NCBI RefSeq assembly: GCF_020889705.1
Contig: NZ_JACMYP010000002.1
Location: forward strand, 124,001-188,000
Length of the DNA: 64,000 bases
From: Bradyrhizobium altum
Lineage (GTDB): Bacteria > Pseudomonadota > Alphaproteobacteria > Rhizobiales > Xanthobacteraceae
Direction of reading: 5' to 3'
The notes under the pieces were generated by a model. It had not been told where the DNA came from, ran no database searches, and worked only from the letters and a program-made list of their open reading frames with translations. Positions 41,895 to 52,362 of this stretch are shown piece after piece; positions within the stretch are counted from its first letter, which is position 1, and each line of letters begins with the position of its first letter. A program made the position numbers and the translations under genes.

Positions 41895-44800
41895 GTGTCG
41901 ATCTTCGTCGCACTGCATCACGTCACGCACTACAAATACGACCGGCCGATCGATCTCGGGCCCCAGACCATTCGGCTCCGGCCCGCGCCGCATACCCGCA
42001 CGCCGATTCTGAGCTACTCGCTCAAGGTCACGCCATCAAACCACTTCGTGAACTGGCAGCAGGATCCGCAGGGCAACTGGCTGGCGCGCTACGTGTTTCC
42101 GGAGAAGGCGACCGAGCTCAAGGTCGAGGTCGACTTCACCGCGCAGATGACCGTGGTCAATCCGTTCGACTTCTTCGTCGAGCCCTATGCCGGCAGCTTT
42201 CCATTCGAATATCCCGGCGATCTCAAGACCGAGCTCGCGCCTTATCTTGAAACCGAGGTGCATGGGCCGTTGCTCGCGGCTTATCTGAAGGACATTCCGC
42301 GCAAGGCCGACTCTACCGTCAATTTCCTGGTCGAGCTGAACGCGCAGCTGCAGAAGAAGATCGGCTACGTGATCCGCATGGAGGCCGGCATCCAGACGCC
42401 GGAGGAGACGCTGGCCGCGGGCTCCGGCTCCTGCCGCGACTCGGCGTGGCTCTTGATCCAGGCGCTGCGCCATCTCGGGCTCGCCGCGCGCTTCGTCTCG
42501 GGATATCTCATTCAGCTGCGGCCCGACATCGATCCGCTCGAGGGGCCGCGCGAGGTCGAGAGCGATTTCACCGACCTGCACGCCTGGGCCGAGGTTTATC
42601 TGCCGGGTGCGGGCTGGATCGGGTTCGACGTCACCTCCGGCATGCTGACGGGCGAGGGACATATCCCGGTCTGCGCCACGCCACACTATCGCTCGGCCGC
42701 GCCGGTGACCGGCACCGCAGGCTTCGCCAATGTCGAGTTCGGCTTCGAGATGAGCGTCAAGCGGATCCGCGAGGCGCCGCGGATCACCAAGCCCTTTTCG
42801 GATGAATCCTGGGCGCGGCTCGACCGGCTCGGCGAGCAGGTCGATGCAGATCTAAATAAGGACGACGTGCGGCTGACCATGGGCGGCGAGCCGACCTTCG
42901 TCTCGGTCGACGATCTGGAATCGCCGGAGTGGAACGTCGCCGCGGTCGGTCCGACCAAGCGCGGGCTTGCCGACGAGTTGATCCGCAAGCTGCGCACGCG
43001 GTTCGCGCCCGGCGGCCTGCTGCATTACGGCCAGGGCAAATGGTATCCCGGCGAGAGCCTGCCGCGCTGGGCGTTCGGCCTCTATTGGCGCAAGGACGGC
43101 AAGCCGATCTGGAACAATGCCGACCTGATCGCTTCAGTCGAAAATCCGGGCAAGGCTGAGATCGCCGATGCGGAGCGCCTCGCAATCGGCATCGCCGCGC
43201 GGCTTGGCCTGAACGCTGACTACGTCATGCCGGCCTTTGAGGACACTGCGTTCTGGCTCGAGCGCGAGGCCGGCTTGCCGGCCAATGTCAGCCCTGCGAA
43301 TTCCAAATTGACCGATCCGGAAGAGCGCGCGCGGATGGCGCGGGTGTTCGACGAGGGGCTGACCACGCCGAAGGGTTACGTGCTGCCGATCCAGCGCTGG
43401 AGCCCGCTCGGCGATCGCGTGCCGGCGCGCTGGCGCAGCGAGCACTGGAAGATCAGGCGCAGCCATTTGTTTCTCTTTCCGGGCGATTCCCCGCTGGGCT
43501 TGCGGCTTCCGATCGCTTCGCTCGAACACGTCCCGCCCGAGGATTTTCCCTACGTCATCGAGCAGGATCCGATGGCGCCGCGCGATGCGCTGGGGGAGAT
43601 CGATCCGGAGCTGACGCGGGCGCTCAAGGACATTGAAGAGCCGCTGCCGGTGCGTACCGCGATGTCGATCGAGGTGCGCGATGGCGTGCTGTGCGCCTTC
43701 ATGCCGCCGGTGGAGAAGGTCGAGGACTATCTCGAGCTGATCGCCGCGATCGAAGCCGCCGCCGAACAGCTGCAGCTGCAAGTCCATGTCGAAGGCTACG
43801 CGCCGCCGTTCGATCCGCGGATCGAGGTGATCAAGGTGACGCCGGATCCCGGCGTGATCGAGATCAACGTGCAGCCGGCACAAAGCTGGCGCGAAGCCGT
43901 CGACATCACGCTCGGTCTCTATGAGGACTCCGCGAAGACGCGGCTCGGGGCCAACCGTTTCCTGATCGATGGCCGCCACACCGGCACCGGCGGCGGCAAC
44001 CACATCGTGGTCGGCGGCAGCAAGCCGGAGGATTCACCGTTCCTGCGCCGGCCCGATCTGTTGAAGAGCCTCGTGCTGTACTGGCAGCGGCATCCGTCGC
44101 TGTCCTATCTGTTCTCCGGCATGTTCATCGGCCCGACCAGCCAGGCGCCGCGCATCGACGAGGCGCGGCATGATGGACTCTATGAACTCGAGATCGCGCT
44201 GTCGCACGTTCCGCCGTCGGGCATGGATGCGCCGCTGTGGCTGGTCGATCGCCTGTTCCGGCACATCCTGGTCGATATCACCGGCAACACCCATCGCGCC
44301 GAGATCTGCATCGACAAGCTGTATTCGCCCGATGGCCCGACCGGCCGGCTCGGCCTGGTCGAATTCCGCGCGCTCGAAATGCCGCCCGACCCGCGGATGT
44401 CGCTGGCGCAGCAGCTCTTGATCCGGGCGCTGATCGCAAAGCTGTGGCGCGAGCCGCAGCAGGGCAAGTTCGTGCGCTGGGGCACCGCGCTGCATGACCG
44501 CTTCATGCTGCCGCATTTCCTCTGGGAGGATTTCCTGGGCGTGCTCGCCGAGCTCAAGCAATCCGGCTATGACGTCGAGCCGGAGTGGTATCAGGCCCAG
44601 CTCGAATTCCGCTTCCCCGCGTTCGGCCGCATCCACCACGGCGGCGTCGGCCTCGAGCTGCGGCAGGCGCTCGAGCCCTGGCACGTGCTGGGCGAGGAGG
44701 GCACCGCCGGCGGCACCGTGCGCTACGTCGATTCCTCGGTCGAGCGGCTCCAGGTGAAGGCGACGGGATTCGTCGAGGGCCGCCACGTCATCACCTGCAA

Positions 44801-45161
44801 CGGCAGGCGGATGCCGATGACCGAGACCGGCCGCGCCGGCGAGGCAGTCGCCGGCGTGCGCTTCAAGGCCTGGCAGCCGGCCTCCGGCCTGCATCCGACC
44901 ATTCCCGTGCACGCGCCGCTGACATTTGACCTGATCGATACCTGGAACGGCCGCTCGCTCGGCGGCTGCGTCTATCATGTCGCCCATCCCGGTGGCCGCA
45001 ACTACGAGACCAAGCCGGTCAATTCCTACGAGGCCGAGGCGCGGCGGCTGGCGCGCTTCCAGGAGCACGGTCATACCCCCGGCAGGATCGAACCACCGCC
45101 GGAGGAACGCACAATTGAGTTTCCCTTGACCCTCGACTTGCGGACGCCGCTCCTGCAGTAA
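41895..45161 (+). CDS. transglutaminase-like protease domain fused to DUF2126 putative amidoligase
   Basis: A 1088-residue fusion. The N-terminus (residues 1-250) is a bacterial transglutaminase-like domain: the N-terminal beta region [12 protein letters not shown], the cysteine C180 in [12 protein letters not shown], the histidine in DLHAWAEVY near 229 and the aspartate in GFDVTSG near 244. The rest (from about 330, [11 protein letters not shown]) is DUF2126, classed by Pfam as a putative amidoligase. GTG 41895 gives a start directly at the domain, with GGAG upstream; a longer ATG frame from 41829 has no domain support. It begins a translationally tight three-gene operon. Confidence 0.9.
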   Translation: MSIFVALHHVTHYKYDRPIDLGPQTIRLRPAPHTRTPILSYSLKVTPSNHFVNWQQDPQGNWLARYVFPEKATELKVEVDFTAQMTVVNPFDFFVEPYAGSFPFEYPGDLKTELAPYLETEVHGPLLAAYLKDIPRKADSTVNFLVELNAQLQKKIGYVIRMEAGIQTPEETLAAGSGSCRDSAWLLIQALRHLGLAARFVSGYLIQLRPDIDPLEGPREVESDFTDLHAWAEVYLPGAGWIGFDVTSGMLTGEGHIPVCATPHYRSAAPVTGTAGFANVEFGFEMSVKRIREAPRITKPFSDESWARLDRLGEQVDADLNKDDVRLTMGGEPTFVSVDDLESPEWNVAAVGPTKRGLADELIRKLRTRFAPGGLLHYGQGKWYPGESLPRWAFGLYWRKDGKPIWNNADLIASVENPGKAEIADAERLAIGIAARLGLNADYVMPAFEDTAFWLEREAGLPANVSPANSKLTDPEERARMARVFDEGLTTPKGYVLPIQRWSPLGDRVPARWRSEHWKIRRSHLFLFPGDSPLGLRLPIASLEHVPPEDFPYVIEQDPMAPRDALGEIDPELTRALKDIEEPLPVRTAMSIEVRDGVLCAFMPPVEKVEDYLELIAAIEAAAEQLQLQVHVEGYAPPFDPRIEVIKVTPDPGVIEINVQPAQSWREAVDITLGLYEDSAKTRLGANRFLIDGRHTGTGGGNHIVVGGSKPEDSPFLRRPDLLKSLVLYWQRHPSLSYLFSGMFIGPTSQAPRIDEARHDGLYELEIALSHVPPSGMDAPLWLVDRLFRHILVDITGNTHRAEICIDKLYSPDGPTGRLGLVEFRALEMPPDPRMSLAQQLLIRALIAKLWREPQQGKFVRWGTALHDRFMLPHFLWEDFLGVLAELKQSGYDVEPEWYQAQLEFRFPAFGRIHHGGVGLELRQALEPWHVLGEEGTAGGTVRYVDSSVERLQVKATGFVEGRHVITCNGRRMPMTETGRAGEAVAGVRFKAWQPASGLHPTIPVHAPLTFDLIDTWNGRSLGGCVYHVAHPGGRNYETKPVNSYEAEARRLARFQEHGHTPGRIEPPPEERTIEFPLTLDLRTPLLQ

Positions 45162-45181
45162 TTGGATGCAGGGGAAGTGCA

Positions 45182-47713
45182 ATGACCGCATCGGGTGGCC
45201 AAGGAAGCAGTCAAGAGAGCAGGGCCCGTCCCGGTCAGCGCCGGATGGCGCAGTGGACCCGCGACTATATCCGGCTCCCCGGCATTCCCGATGAATATAT
45301 TGCCGAGAACGGCGCGCCGCGGCCGGTCTGGGCGCGCTTCTTCGATGCGTTTGCCGGGCTGTCGCCGGCCGACATCGAGCGGCGCTTTGCCTCCGCCGAT
45401 CGCCATCTGCGCGAGGCCGGCGTCACCTACCGTGCGCCCGGCGACACCTCGGACCGGATCTGGCCGCTCAGCCATCTGCCGCTGATCATCGACGCGGCCG
45501 ATTGGCGGCAGCTCGCCGCCGGCGTCGCACAGCGCGCGCAGCTTTTGGAAATGGTGCTGGCCGATCTCTACGGCGACGGCCGTCTCGTCGCAGAGGGCGC
45601 GATTCCCGCCGCGGCGATCGCCGGCAGCAGCGAGTATCTGCGCGCGGTCAGCGGCATCAAGCCGCCCGGCGGCCGCTATCTGCATCTCTATGCCGCCGAC
45701 ATCGGCCGCGGGCCTGACGGCCGCTGGTGGGTGCTCGGCGATCGCACGCAGGCGCCATCGGGCGCGGGCTATGCGCTGGAAAACCGCCTGGTGCTGTCGC
45801 GCGCCTTCTCCAACCTCTACAAGTCGATGAATGTCGAGCGCGTCGCGCCGTTCTTCGAAGCGTTCCGCGATTCACTGCGCGCCAGCGCCGATCGCGACGA
45901 GCCCCGGATCGGCCTGCTGACGCCGGGCGCGTTCAGCGAGACCTATTTCGAGCATGCCACGCTCGCGCGCTATCTCGGCTTCCTGCTGGTCGAAGGCGAC
46001 GACCTCGCGGTCTCCGGCGACCGCATCCATATCCGCACCGTCGCCGGATTGAAGCGGCTCGACGTGCTGCTGCGCCGGGTCGATTCCAACATGCTCGATC
46101 CGCTCGAGCTCGACGCCTCCTCCTATCTCGGCGTGCCCGGGCTCGTCGAGGTGCTGCGCAAGAGCGGCGTCGTGGTCGCCAACATGCCGGGCTCGGGCGT
46201 GATGGAGGCGAGGGCGCTGCTCGGCTTCCTGCCCAGCCTGTGCCGGCGCCTGCTCTCCGAAGACCTGATGATGCCGCACATCGCGACCTGGTGGTGTGGC
46301 CAGAAGTCCGCCCGCGAGCAAGTGCTCTCGCGGCTCGACGAATTCGCGATCGAAGGCGCCTATGGCTGCGGCGTTGCGGATTTTCCAGGCCACGGGCCGG
46401 TGCTCCCGGGCGAACTGTCGGCCGCGGACCGCGACCGCCTGAAGGATGCGATCAGCCATCGCGGCATCGACTACGTCGGACAAGAGCTGGTGCGGCTGTC
46501 GACCACGCCGGTGTGGGAGAACGGCCGCATTGCGCCGCGTCCGTTCGTGCTGCGGGTGTTCGCCGCGGCGACGCCGAACGGCTGGACCGTGTTGCCCGGC
46601 GGCTTCTGCCGGATCGCGGATCGGGCGGATGCGCGCGCGGTGTCGATGGGCGATGGCGCAGTGTCCGCCGACGTCTGGGTGGTCTCCGACAAGGCGGTTG
46701 CGACCTCGACCCTGCTGCCGGCGGTCGACACCGTCCGAATCCGCCGCATCGCCGGCGTGCTGCCGAGCCGCGCCGCCGACAATCTGTTCTGGCTCGGGCG
46801 CTATCTCGAGCGCGCGGAAGCCACCATTCGCTTGATCCGCGCGCTGTGCACGCCGCTGCGCGATCCGGCGCGGGCGAATTCGACCGGCTCGACGCCGGCG
46901 ATGCATTCGGCCGAGCGCATCCAGCGCATGCTGGTTACCTGGGGCGCGGCCTCGCAGACCGCGCGCGCCAATCCCGCCAAGGTCGCGCTCGAAGCGTTGC
47001 AGAACGAGGAGAAGTTCGGCTCGGCGCTGTCGCTGGTGCGATCGGCGCAGCGCACCGCCACCTCGCTCCGCGAGCGGCTGTCGCCGGACGCCTGGCAGGT
47101 CATCACCGAGATGGCCGATCGGCTCGCGATCGAGGTTCACGACGATGACGGCGTCGTCAGCGCCGCCGAGCTGACCTTGCAGGAGCTCGCAAGCTTCGCC
47201 GGCCTCGCGCAGGAGAACATGAACCGCGCGGCCGGCTGGCGCTTCCTCGAGATGGGCCGCCGTGCCGAGCGCGCCATCAACACCACGCGCTTTGCCCGCC
47301 AGTTCGCCTATGACGAAGCCGGTGACGAGGATCTCGACGTCCTGCTGACGCTGGTCGATTGCCAGATCACCTATCGCTCGCGCTATCTGGTGCAGCCGCT
47401 GCTCACGCCGGTGCGCGATCTCGCCGTGCTCGATCCCTACAATCCGCGCTCTGTCGCATTCCAGGTCGCCGCGCTGAACGAGCATATTGCCGCGCTGCCG
47501 AGCCTGAAGGAGCACGGCCTGATCGAGCGGCCGCAGCGGCTCGCGGTTGCGGTCGAGGCGATGTTGACGACGGCCGAAGCCGGCAGCCTCGACGTCAAGA
47601 CGCTGTTTGCGCTGGAGCAGGACCTGCTCAACCTCGCCGACTCGGTCGGGCTGCATTATTTCCCGCACGGGCCGAACGCCAGCCGGCCGGAGAAGCTCAC
47701 GGGGCTGGCGTGA
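45182..47713 (+). CDS. circularly permuted ATP-grasp protein fused to an alpha-E domain
   Basis: An 843-residue fusion. Residues about 1-500 form a circularly permuted type 2 ATP-grasp domain (formerly DUF404/DUF407). From about 526 the alpha-E (DUF403) domain starts with LPSRAADNLFWLGRYLERAE. ATP-grasp enzymes of this group are predicted peptide or amide ligases; alpha-E is a helical partner whose role is unknown. GGGGAAG precedes the ATG, 20 bases after the previous stop. The stop overlaps the next start as GTGA. Confidence 0.9.
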   Translation: MTASGGQGSSQESRARPGQRRMAQWTRDYIRLPGIPDEYIAENGAPRPVWARFFDAFAGLSPADIERRFASADRHLREAGVTYRAPGDTSDRIWPLSHLPLIIDAADWRQLAAGVAQRAQLLEMVLADLYGDGRLVAEGAIPAAAIAGSSEYLRAVSGIKPPGGRYLHLYAADIGRGPDGRWWVLGDRTQAPSGAGYALENRLVLSRAFSNLYKSMNVERVAPFFEAFRDSLRASADRDEPRIGLLTPGAFSETYFEHATLARYLGFLLVEGDDLAVSGDRIHIRTVAGLKRLDVLLRRVDSNMLDPLELDASSYLGVPGLVEVLRKSGVVVANMPGSGVMEARALLGFLPSLCRRLLSEDLMMPHIATWWCGQKSAREQVLSRLDEFAIEGAYGCGVADFPGHGPVLPGELSAADRDRLKDAISHRGIDYVGQELVRLSTTPVWENGRIAPRPFVLRVFAAATPNGWTVLPGGFCRIADRADARAVSMGDGAVSADVWVVSDKAVATSTLLPAVDTVRIRRIAGVLPSRAADNLFWLGRYLERAEATIRLIRALCTPLRDPARANSTGSTPAMHSAERIQRMLVTWGAASQTARANPAKVALEALQNEEKFGSALSLVRSAQRTATSLRERLSPDAWQVITEMADRLAIEVHDDDGVVSAAELTLQELASFAGLAQENMNRAAGWRFLEMGRRAERAINTTRFARQFAYDEAGDEDLDVLLTLVDCQITYRSRYLVQPLLTPVRDLAVLDPYNPRSVAFQVAALNEHIAALPSLKEHGLIERPQRLAVAVEAMLTTAEAGSLDVKTLFALEQDLLNLADSVGLHYFPHGPNASRPEKLTGLA

Positions 47714-48588
47714 TCTACGACATCCGTCACGTCACGACCTACAGCTATGAGACCCAGGTCAGCTTCGCGCGCTGCGCGCTGCGACTGGAGCCGATCACCG
47801 GCGACGGGCAGGAGCTGGTTTCCCATTCGGTCGAGATTCGTCCGAAGCCCGCGGAGCGCACCGCGCGGCGCGACTTTTTCGGCACGCTGACCGAAAGCGT
47901 CCTGATCGAGACCGCGCATCGCAGCCTTCGCATCGATTCCCGCTCGCGGGTCTCCGTGGCGCGGCAGCCGCCGCTCCGTGACGCGGCGAGCCCGTCCTGG
48001 GAGTGCGTGCGCGACAACGCGTTCGAGGCATTGAGCCTCGATGCGGGCTCGCCGGTCGGCTACGTCTTCGCCAGCGCGCTGGTGCCGGTGCTGCGGCCGG
48101 TGACGGCCTACGCTTCCGCGAGCTTTTCGCCCGGCGGCGGCATCCTTGCCGGTGCGGCCGACCTGATGCGTCGCATCCGCGGCGACTTCAAATACGATCC
48201 GAAGGCGACCGTGATCTCGACGCCGCTTCGCGACGTATTCGAGAAGCGCCACGGCGTCTGCCAGGATTTTGCCCATGTGATGATCGCGGGGCTTCGCGGC
48301 CTCGGTCTCCCGGCGGCCTATGTCAGCGGTTACCTGCGCACCATTCCGCCGCCGGGTCAGCCGCGGTTGCAGGGCGCGGACGCAACCCACGCCTGGGTGT
48401 CGGTCTGGTGCGGTAGCGAACTCGGCTGGGTCGGGTTCGATCCGACCAACGATCTCATGGTCGCCAACGACCACATCATTCTCGCCATCGGCCGCGACTT
48501 CGCCGATGTCTCGCCGGTCGACGGCGTCATCGTCGGCGCGCGCAAGCAGAAGCTCAGCGTCGCCGTCGACGTGCTGCCGGTGGAGTGA
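47710..48588 (+). CDS. transglutaminase-like protein
   Basis: A 292-residue protein of the bacterial transglutaminase-like family. It has an N-terminal beta domain (YDIRHVTTYSYETQVSFAR) and the Cys-His-Asp triad in HGVCQDFAH (Cys near 183), DATHAWVSVW (His near 227) and WVGFDPTND (Asp near 243). GTG 47710 overlaps the upstream stop by four bases. It may hydrolyse or transfer peptide or amide bonds formed by the ATP-grasp partner (inference). It ends the operon; no Anbu-type Ntn hydrolase gene follows. Confidence 0.92.
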   Translation: MIYDIRHVTTYSYETQVSFARCALRLEPITGDGQELVSHSVEIRPKPAERTARRDFFGTLTESVLIETAHRSLRIDSRSRVSVARQPPLRDAASPSWECVRDNAFEALSLDAGSPVGYVFASALVPVLRPVTAYASASFSPGGGILAGAADLMRRIRGDFKYDPKATVISTPLRDVFEKRHGVCQDFAHVMIAGLRGLGLPAAYVSGYLRTIPPPGQPRLQGADATHAWVSVWCGSELGWVGFDPTNDLMVANDHIILAIGRDFADVSPVDGVIVGARKQKLSVAVDVLPVE

Positions 48589-48633
48589 GCCGAGGGGACT
48601 GGCGCGCGTTCGGCCGCGCCGCCGCGATCTCGA

Positions 48634-50136
48634 TCAGGCGACCTGCCGCTTGCCCGATTTGTCCCACCCGATCGGGCTGATGATGACGCGGTCGCGGCCT
48701 TCATGCTTCGCTTGATAGAGCGCGAGGTCCGCGGCCTTGAGCAGGTCGCGCGATGTGCGCTCGTGATCCGGGACGAGGCAAGACAATCCGATGCTGACGG
48801 TCGGCAACTCATGCTCGGATTCGCGCGCCGCGGTCAGCTTCGCGCGAATCTGCTCGGCAACCTCCAATGCACCCGCTTTGCCGATGCCAGGCAGCAACAC
48901 CGAAAACTCCTCGCCGCCATAGCGCGCGCCGAGATCGGTTGCGCGCTTGGTGCTAGTGGCGATGCACCGTCCCACAGTGGCGAGCACGGCGTCGCCGGCC
49001 TGATGGCCGTACGTGTCGTTGAAGGTCTTGAAATGATCGACGTCGATCATCAGAAGCGATACCGGCGACTTTGCGCGCATGCCACGACGCCATTCGAAGT
49101 CAAGCGTATCGTCGAGGCGGCGGCGGTTGGCGAGGCCCGTCAGCGCATCGGTGTTCGCGAGGTGCGCGAGCCGGCCTTCCGCGACGGCCCGCCGTTTGAG
49201 AGCCGCCAGCAGATAGAACATCAAAACGATCGAGAAACCGCAGAGCGCCGCCACCACGCTTCCGATCAGCCAGAGCTGTTGCCACCAGTCGGCATAGATG
49301 CCGTCGAGCGCGAGGCCCTCGGCGATCAGTAGGGGATGGTGTCCGACCGCCTGAAAAACATAGAGCCGGCTGACGTGATCGACGACCGACTTCGTGATGT
49401 AGAAGCCGGATTGCCGTGCCGGGAACTGCCTGAAGACCTGTGAGTCCCTGATGCTTTGCCCGATCTTGGCGATGTCGAACGGTGCTCGCATCAGCATGAC
49501 GCCATCGGTGTTGAACAACGCCATGCTATCGCCGAGGCCGAAGCTCAGCTTGCGAAACAGATTGTGGAAATAGCTGAGCCGCATGCTGCCTGCGACCACG
49601 CCGGCAAAGGATCCGTCGTCATTGCTGATGCGCCGGCTCAGGCTGATCAGATATTCGCCGTCTGAAGTCACCCAGGGAGCGCTAATGAACAGCCCGCTGT
49701 CGGCTCGCGCCTGATGCACCCGGAAGAAGTCCCGATCGGCGAAGTTAGCGGTCCGCGGCGTCAATGTCCGGGAATCGAGCGTGACGTCTCCCGCCGTATT
49801 CAGCACGAGGATCGAGCCGAGATCCTTGGCGGTGGCGGCGCGGTCGAATAGCACGACCTGGCGAAGCTCCGGGCTGATCTTGCCCAGCTCCGGCAGCTTG
49901 ACGCCGTCCGCGACGGCCTGCAGCGACAGGTCATAGAGCTCGATGTTGCGGTCGATCTCGCTGGCGATGGAGGCGACGAGGTTGGTCGCGCCCTCCTTCG
50001 CATGCTGATAGTCCTTGCCGGCCATTTCCCAGAGAATGGACGCGCAGATCGCCGAAAAGCACAAGACGAGACCGATCCCGAGCGCGAGGAGCCGTTTGGT
50101 CGGCACCGCTTTCGGCTTTGGCAACAGTCCGTTCAT
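48634..50136 (-). CDS. diguanylate cyclase with periplasmic Cache-type sensor
   Basis: A 500-residue membrane protein. One transmembrane helix near residues 14-35, a periplasmic dCache-like sensor of about 240 residues, a second helix near 285-310, then a GGDEF domain. The active site reads GGEEF near residue 408, and the inhibitory site RxxD (RATD) lies five residues before it, so it should make cyclic-di-GMP and be product-inhibited. The N-terminus MNGLLPKPKAVPTKRLL is basic as expected before the first helix. Confidence 0.95.
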   Translation of the reverse strand: MNGLLPKPKAVPTKRLLALGIGLVLCFSAICASILWEMAGKDYQHAKEGATNLVASIASEIDRNIELYDLSLQAVADGVKLPELGKISPELRQVVLFDRAATAKDLGSILVLNTAGDVTLDSRTLTPRTANFADRDFFRVHQARADSGLFISAPWVTSDGEYLISLSRRISNDDGSFAGVVAGSMRLSYFHNLFRKLSFGLGDSMALFNTDGVMLMRAPFDIAKIGQSIRDSQVFRQFPARQSGFYITKSVVDHVSRLYVFQAVGHHPLLIAEGLALDGIYADWWQQLWLIGSVVAALCGFSIVLMFYLLAALKRRAVAEGRLAHLANTDALTGLANRRRLDDTLDFEWRRGMRAKSPVSLLMIDVDHFKTFNDTYGHQAGDAVLATVGRCIATSTKRATDLGARYGGEEFSVLLPGIGKAGALEVAEQIRAKLTAARESEHELPTVSIGLSCLVPDHERTSRDLLKAADLALYQAKHEGRDRVIISPIGWDKSGKRQVA

Positions 50137-50308
50137 TGCTCGCTTCCACTTCCCCGCGCCCCCCGCGCACTTTGAGTTTCTATAGGGGCATCAAATTGAG
50201 AAAGGCGACCGCAAGCACAGGCAATTTGCGCCCGTGCGTTGCGATATTCTTAACCATTCCAGGTCGGTCGGAACCCGTCGCGGGGGCCGGACAGATCGGC
50301 TGATCCGT

Positions 50309-52060
50309 TCAGGTTCCGGTCCGTCGCAGGTCCTCGGCGGCGTCGCTGCGCAGGTTGCGGAAGAACTGCTCGACCTCGCGCGATAGCGTCTCGGCGGTTG
50401 CGGTCAGATCGTTCGATGCCGCGAGCACCGATTCCGCCGCCTTGCTGGTCTGGTCCATGTCGTCGCGGAGCGAGCCGACATTCGTCACCAGGGTTTCGTT
50501 GCCCTGGGCGGCCATCTGCGCGTTGGCGGAGATTTCGCGCGTGGCTGCATCCTGCTGGCCGATCGCGCTTGCGATGTTGGCGGTGACGTTGCTGATCTCG
50601 CGCACCGCCTGGCCGATCTCGCGCACGGCGGCCACCGAGTTGCGGGTCGAGGCCTGGATCAGGCCGACATTCTCGCTGATCTCGGCGGTTGCCTTGGCGG
50701 TCTGCCCGGCCAGCGCCTTGACCTCGTGCGCAACGACCGCGAAGCCGCGGCCGGCATCGCCCGCGCGGGCGGCTTCGATGGTGGCGTTGAGCGCGAGCAG
50801 GTTGGTCTGCTCGGCGATCGCCTGGATCAGGTTCAGCACACCGTCGATGCGCTGCGTGGTGGCGGCAAGGCTCTCGATCTCGGTGATCGACCGGTCGGTG
50901 CGCGCACCCGCCTGATCGACCGCCCCCGACGACTGCTTGACCTGGCGGCCGATCTCCTCGACCGAGGCGGAGAGCTCTTCGGCTGCGCTTGCCACCGCAG
51001 ACACGTTGCTCGAGGCCTGTTCGGTCGCGCCTGCCGCCGCAACCGTCCGGCCGCTGGCGTCCGCCGCGACGGTTGCGATGGTCTGCGCGGTTTGTCGCAT
51101 CGTGGCAGCGTTGTCGTGCACTGCGCGGAGCACCTCACCGATGGTGCCGCGGAACGTCTCGACGAAGCTTTCGATATGCCGGCCGCGGGCATCGCGAGCC
51201 TCGGAGTCTTGCACGACTTGCGCGTTCAGGCTGCGATTGCGGTCCATCGCCTCCTGGAAGACCTTGATGGCGCGTGCCAGTGCGCCGATTTCATCGCTGC
51301 GCCCGACGTGCGGCACGTCGACATGGTCGGCGCCCTCGGCGACGTGCTTGATGGTCGTGGTGATCTGCGACAGTGGCCGCGCCACCGAGCGGGCGATGAT
51401 CAGCACGCCGAGCACCACCACGATCAGGGCCGCCGCGCCGAGCCCGGTCAGCAGCAGCGCCAGTTCGCGGTTGGTGTCGGTCTGCTGCGCCAGTCTCTTG
51501 CTGCGCTCGGCGTAGACCTTGGAAAGCGCCTCGAGGTCCTTGTTCAGTGCGGTGCGCACGTCGCGATTGGCGTCGTTGTCGCCCCACTCGCGCCCGGCAG
51601 CGGCGCCGATTTCGATGCCGCGGCGGACCAGCTCTTTGCGGAATTCGATGAATTGCTCGATGCGCTTCTTGAACACCGCGAACTGCGCGGCGTCGTCGGC
51701 CTGCACCAGGGTCTCCCAGTTCCTCACCACGCCGAGGATGCGGTCGTTGAACGCCAGCAGCCCGTCGCCGTATTTCTTCACCGCCGCAGGTTCGGTCGAC
51801 ATGTAGATGCCGCGGGATTCCATCACCACCGCGTAAACCAGCGAGTTGACCCGCTCGACATTGAGCGCGGCGCGGCTTGCGAGGTCGACGGCCGCGGTCA
51901 GCTCGGCATTGCGCCGCGCGTTGTAGTCGGACAGGACGGTGATGGCTGCGGTCAGCGCCGCAATCAGCGCAAACGTCGAGTACAGCCTGGCAGCAAGCGA
52001 GAATCGGGATGCCATTGGAGGCCGGGATGTGGAGATGGGGGATGTGACGGGGGACGGCAT
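50309..52060 (-). CDS. methyl-accepting chemotaxis protein
   Basis: A chemoreceptor of about 583 residues. A transmembrane helix ([16 protein letters not shown]), a helical periplasmic sensor, a second helix ([17 protein letters not shown]), a HAMP domain and the MA signalling domain with the hairpin-tip region [22 protein letters not shown]. The C-terminus ends in a short coiled coil. Start uncertain: ATG 52060 has GGAG nine bases upstream, ATG 52015 has weak support, and TTG 52099 is unlikely. Ligand unknown. Confidence 0.92.
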   Translation of the reverse strand: MPSPVTSPISTSRPPMASRFSLAARLYSTFALIAALTAAITVLSDYNARRNAELTAAVDLASRAALNVERVNSLVYAVVMESRGIYMSTEPAAVKKYGDGLLAFNDRILGVVRNWETLVQADDAAQFAVFKKRIEQFIEFRKELVRRGIEIGAAAGREWGDNDANRDVRTALNKDLEALSKVYAERSKRLAQQTDTNRELALLLTGLGAAALIVVVLGVLIIARSVARPLSQITTTIKHVAEGADHVDVPHVGRSDEIGALARAIKVFQEAMDRNRSLNAQVVQDSEARDARGRHIESFVETFRGTIGEVLRAVHDNAATMRQTAQTIATVAADASGRTVAAAGATEQASSNVSAVASAAEELSASVEEIGRQVKQSSGAVDQAGARTDRSITEIESLAATTQRIDGVLNLIQAIAEQTNLLALNATIEAARAGDAGRGFAVVAHEVKALAGQTAKATAEISENVGLIQASTRNSVAAVREIGQAVREISNVTANIASAIGQQDAATREISANAQMAAQGNETLVTNVGSLRDDMDQTSKAAESVLAASNDLTATAETLSREVEQFFRNLRSDAAEDLRRTGT

Positions 52061-52362
52061 TGCGGGCACTCCAAGAGGCCGGGGAGTACCTTCGGCCAAT
52101 TAAAGCTTATGCAAAATCTTCATGGACAATTTCTTAACGCGTGCGTTCTGTGCCGCCGCAACCGTTAAAATCTCTAAATAATACCAATGTCTTATGAGAT
52201 GCTCCGAGGCGACCGGATGGCGGCGGCTTGCCGCCGTGTTGAATGACGGACCGCCATCATCATCATTCATCAACATCCCCCGGCGCACCGGGCGAAGCTG
52301 ATGGCACGACTTTCGCAAAGAGGTGCTAGGTTACGCCGTCCCCAGCCTCGACGCGAATCCCC

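Noticed and set aside
45872..47668. Long minus-strand frame opposite the ATP-grasp gene
   Set aside because: Antisense shadow of a well-supported protein.
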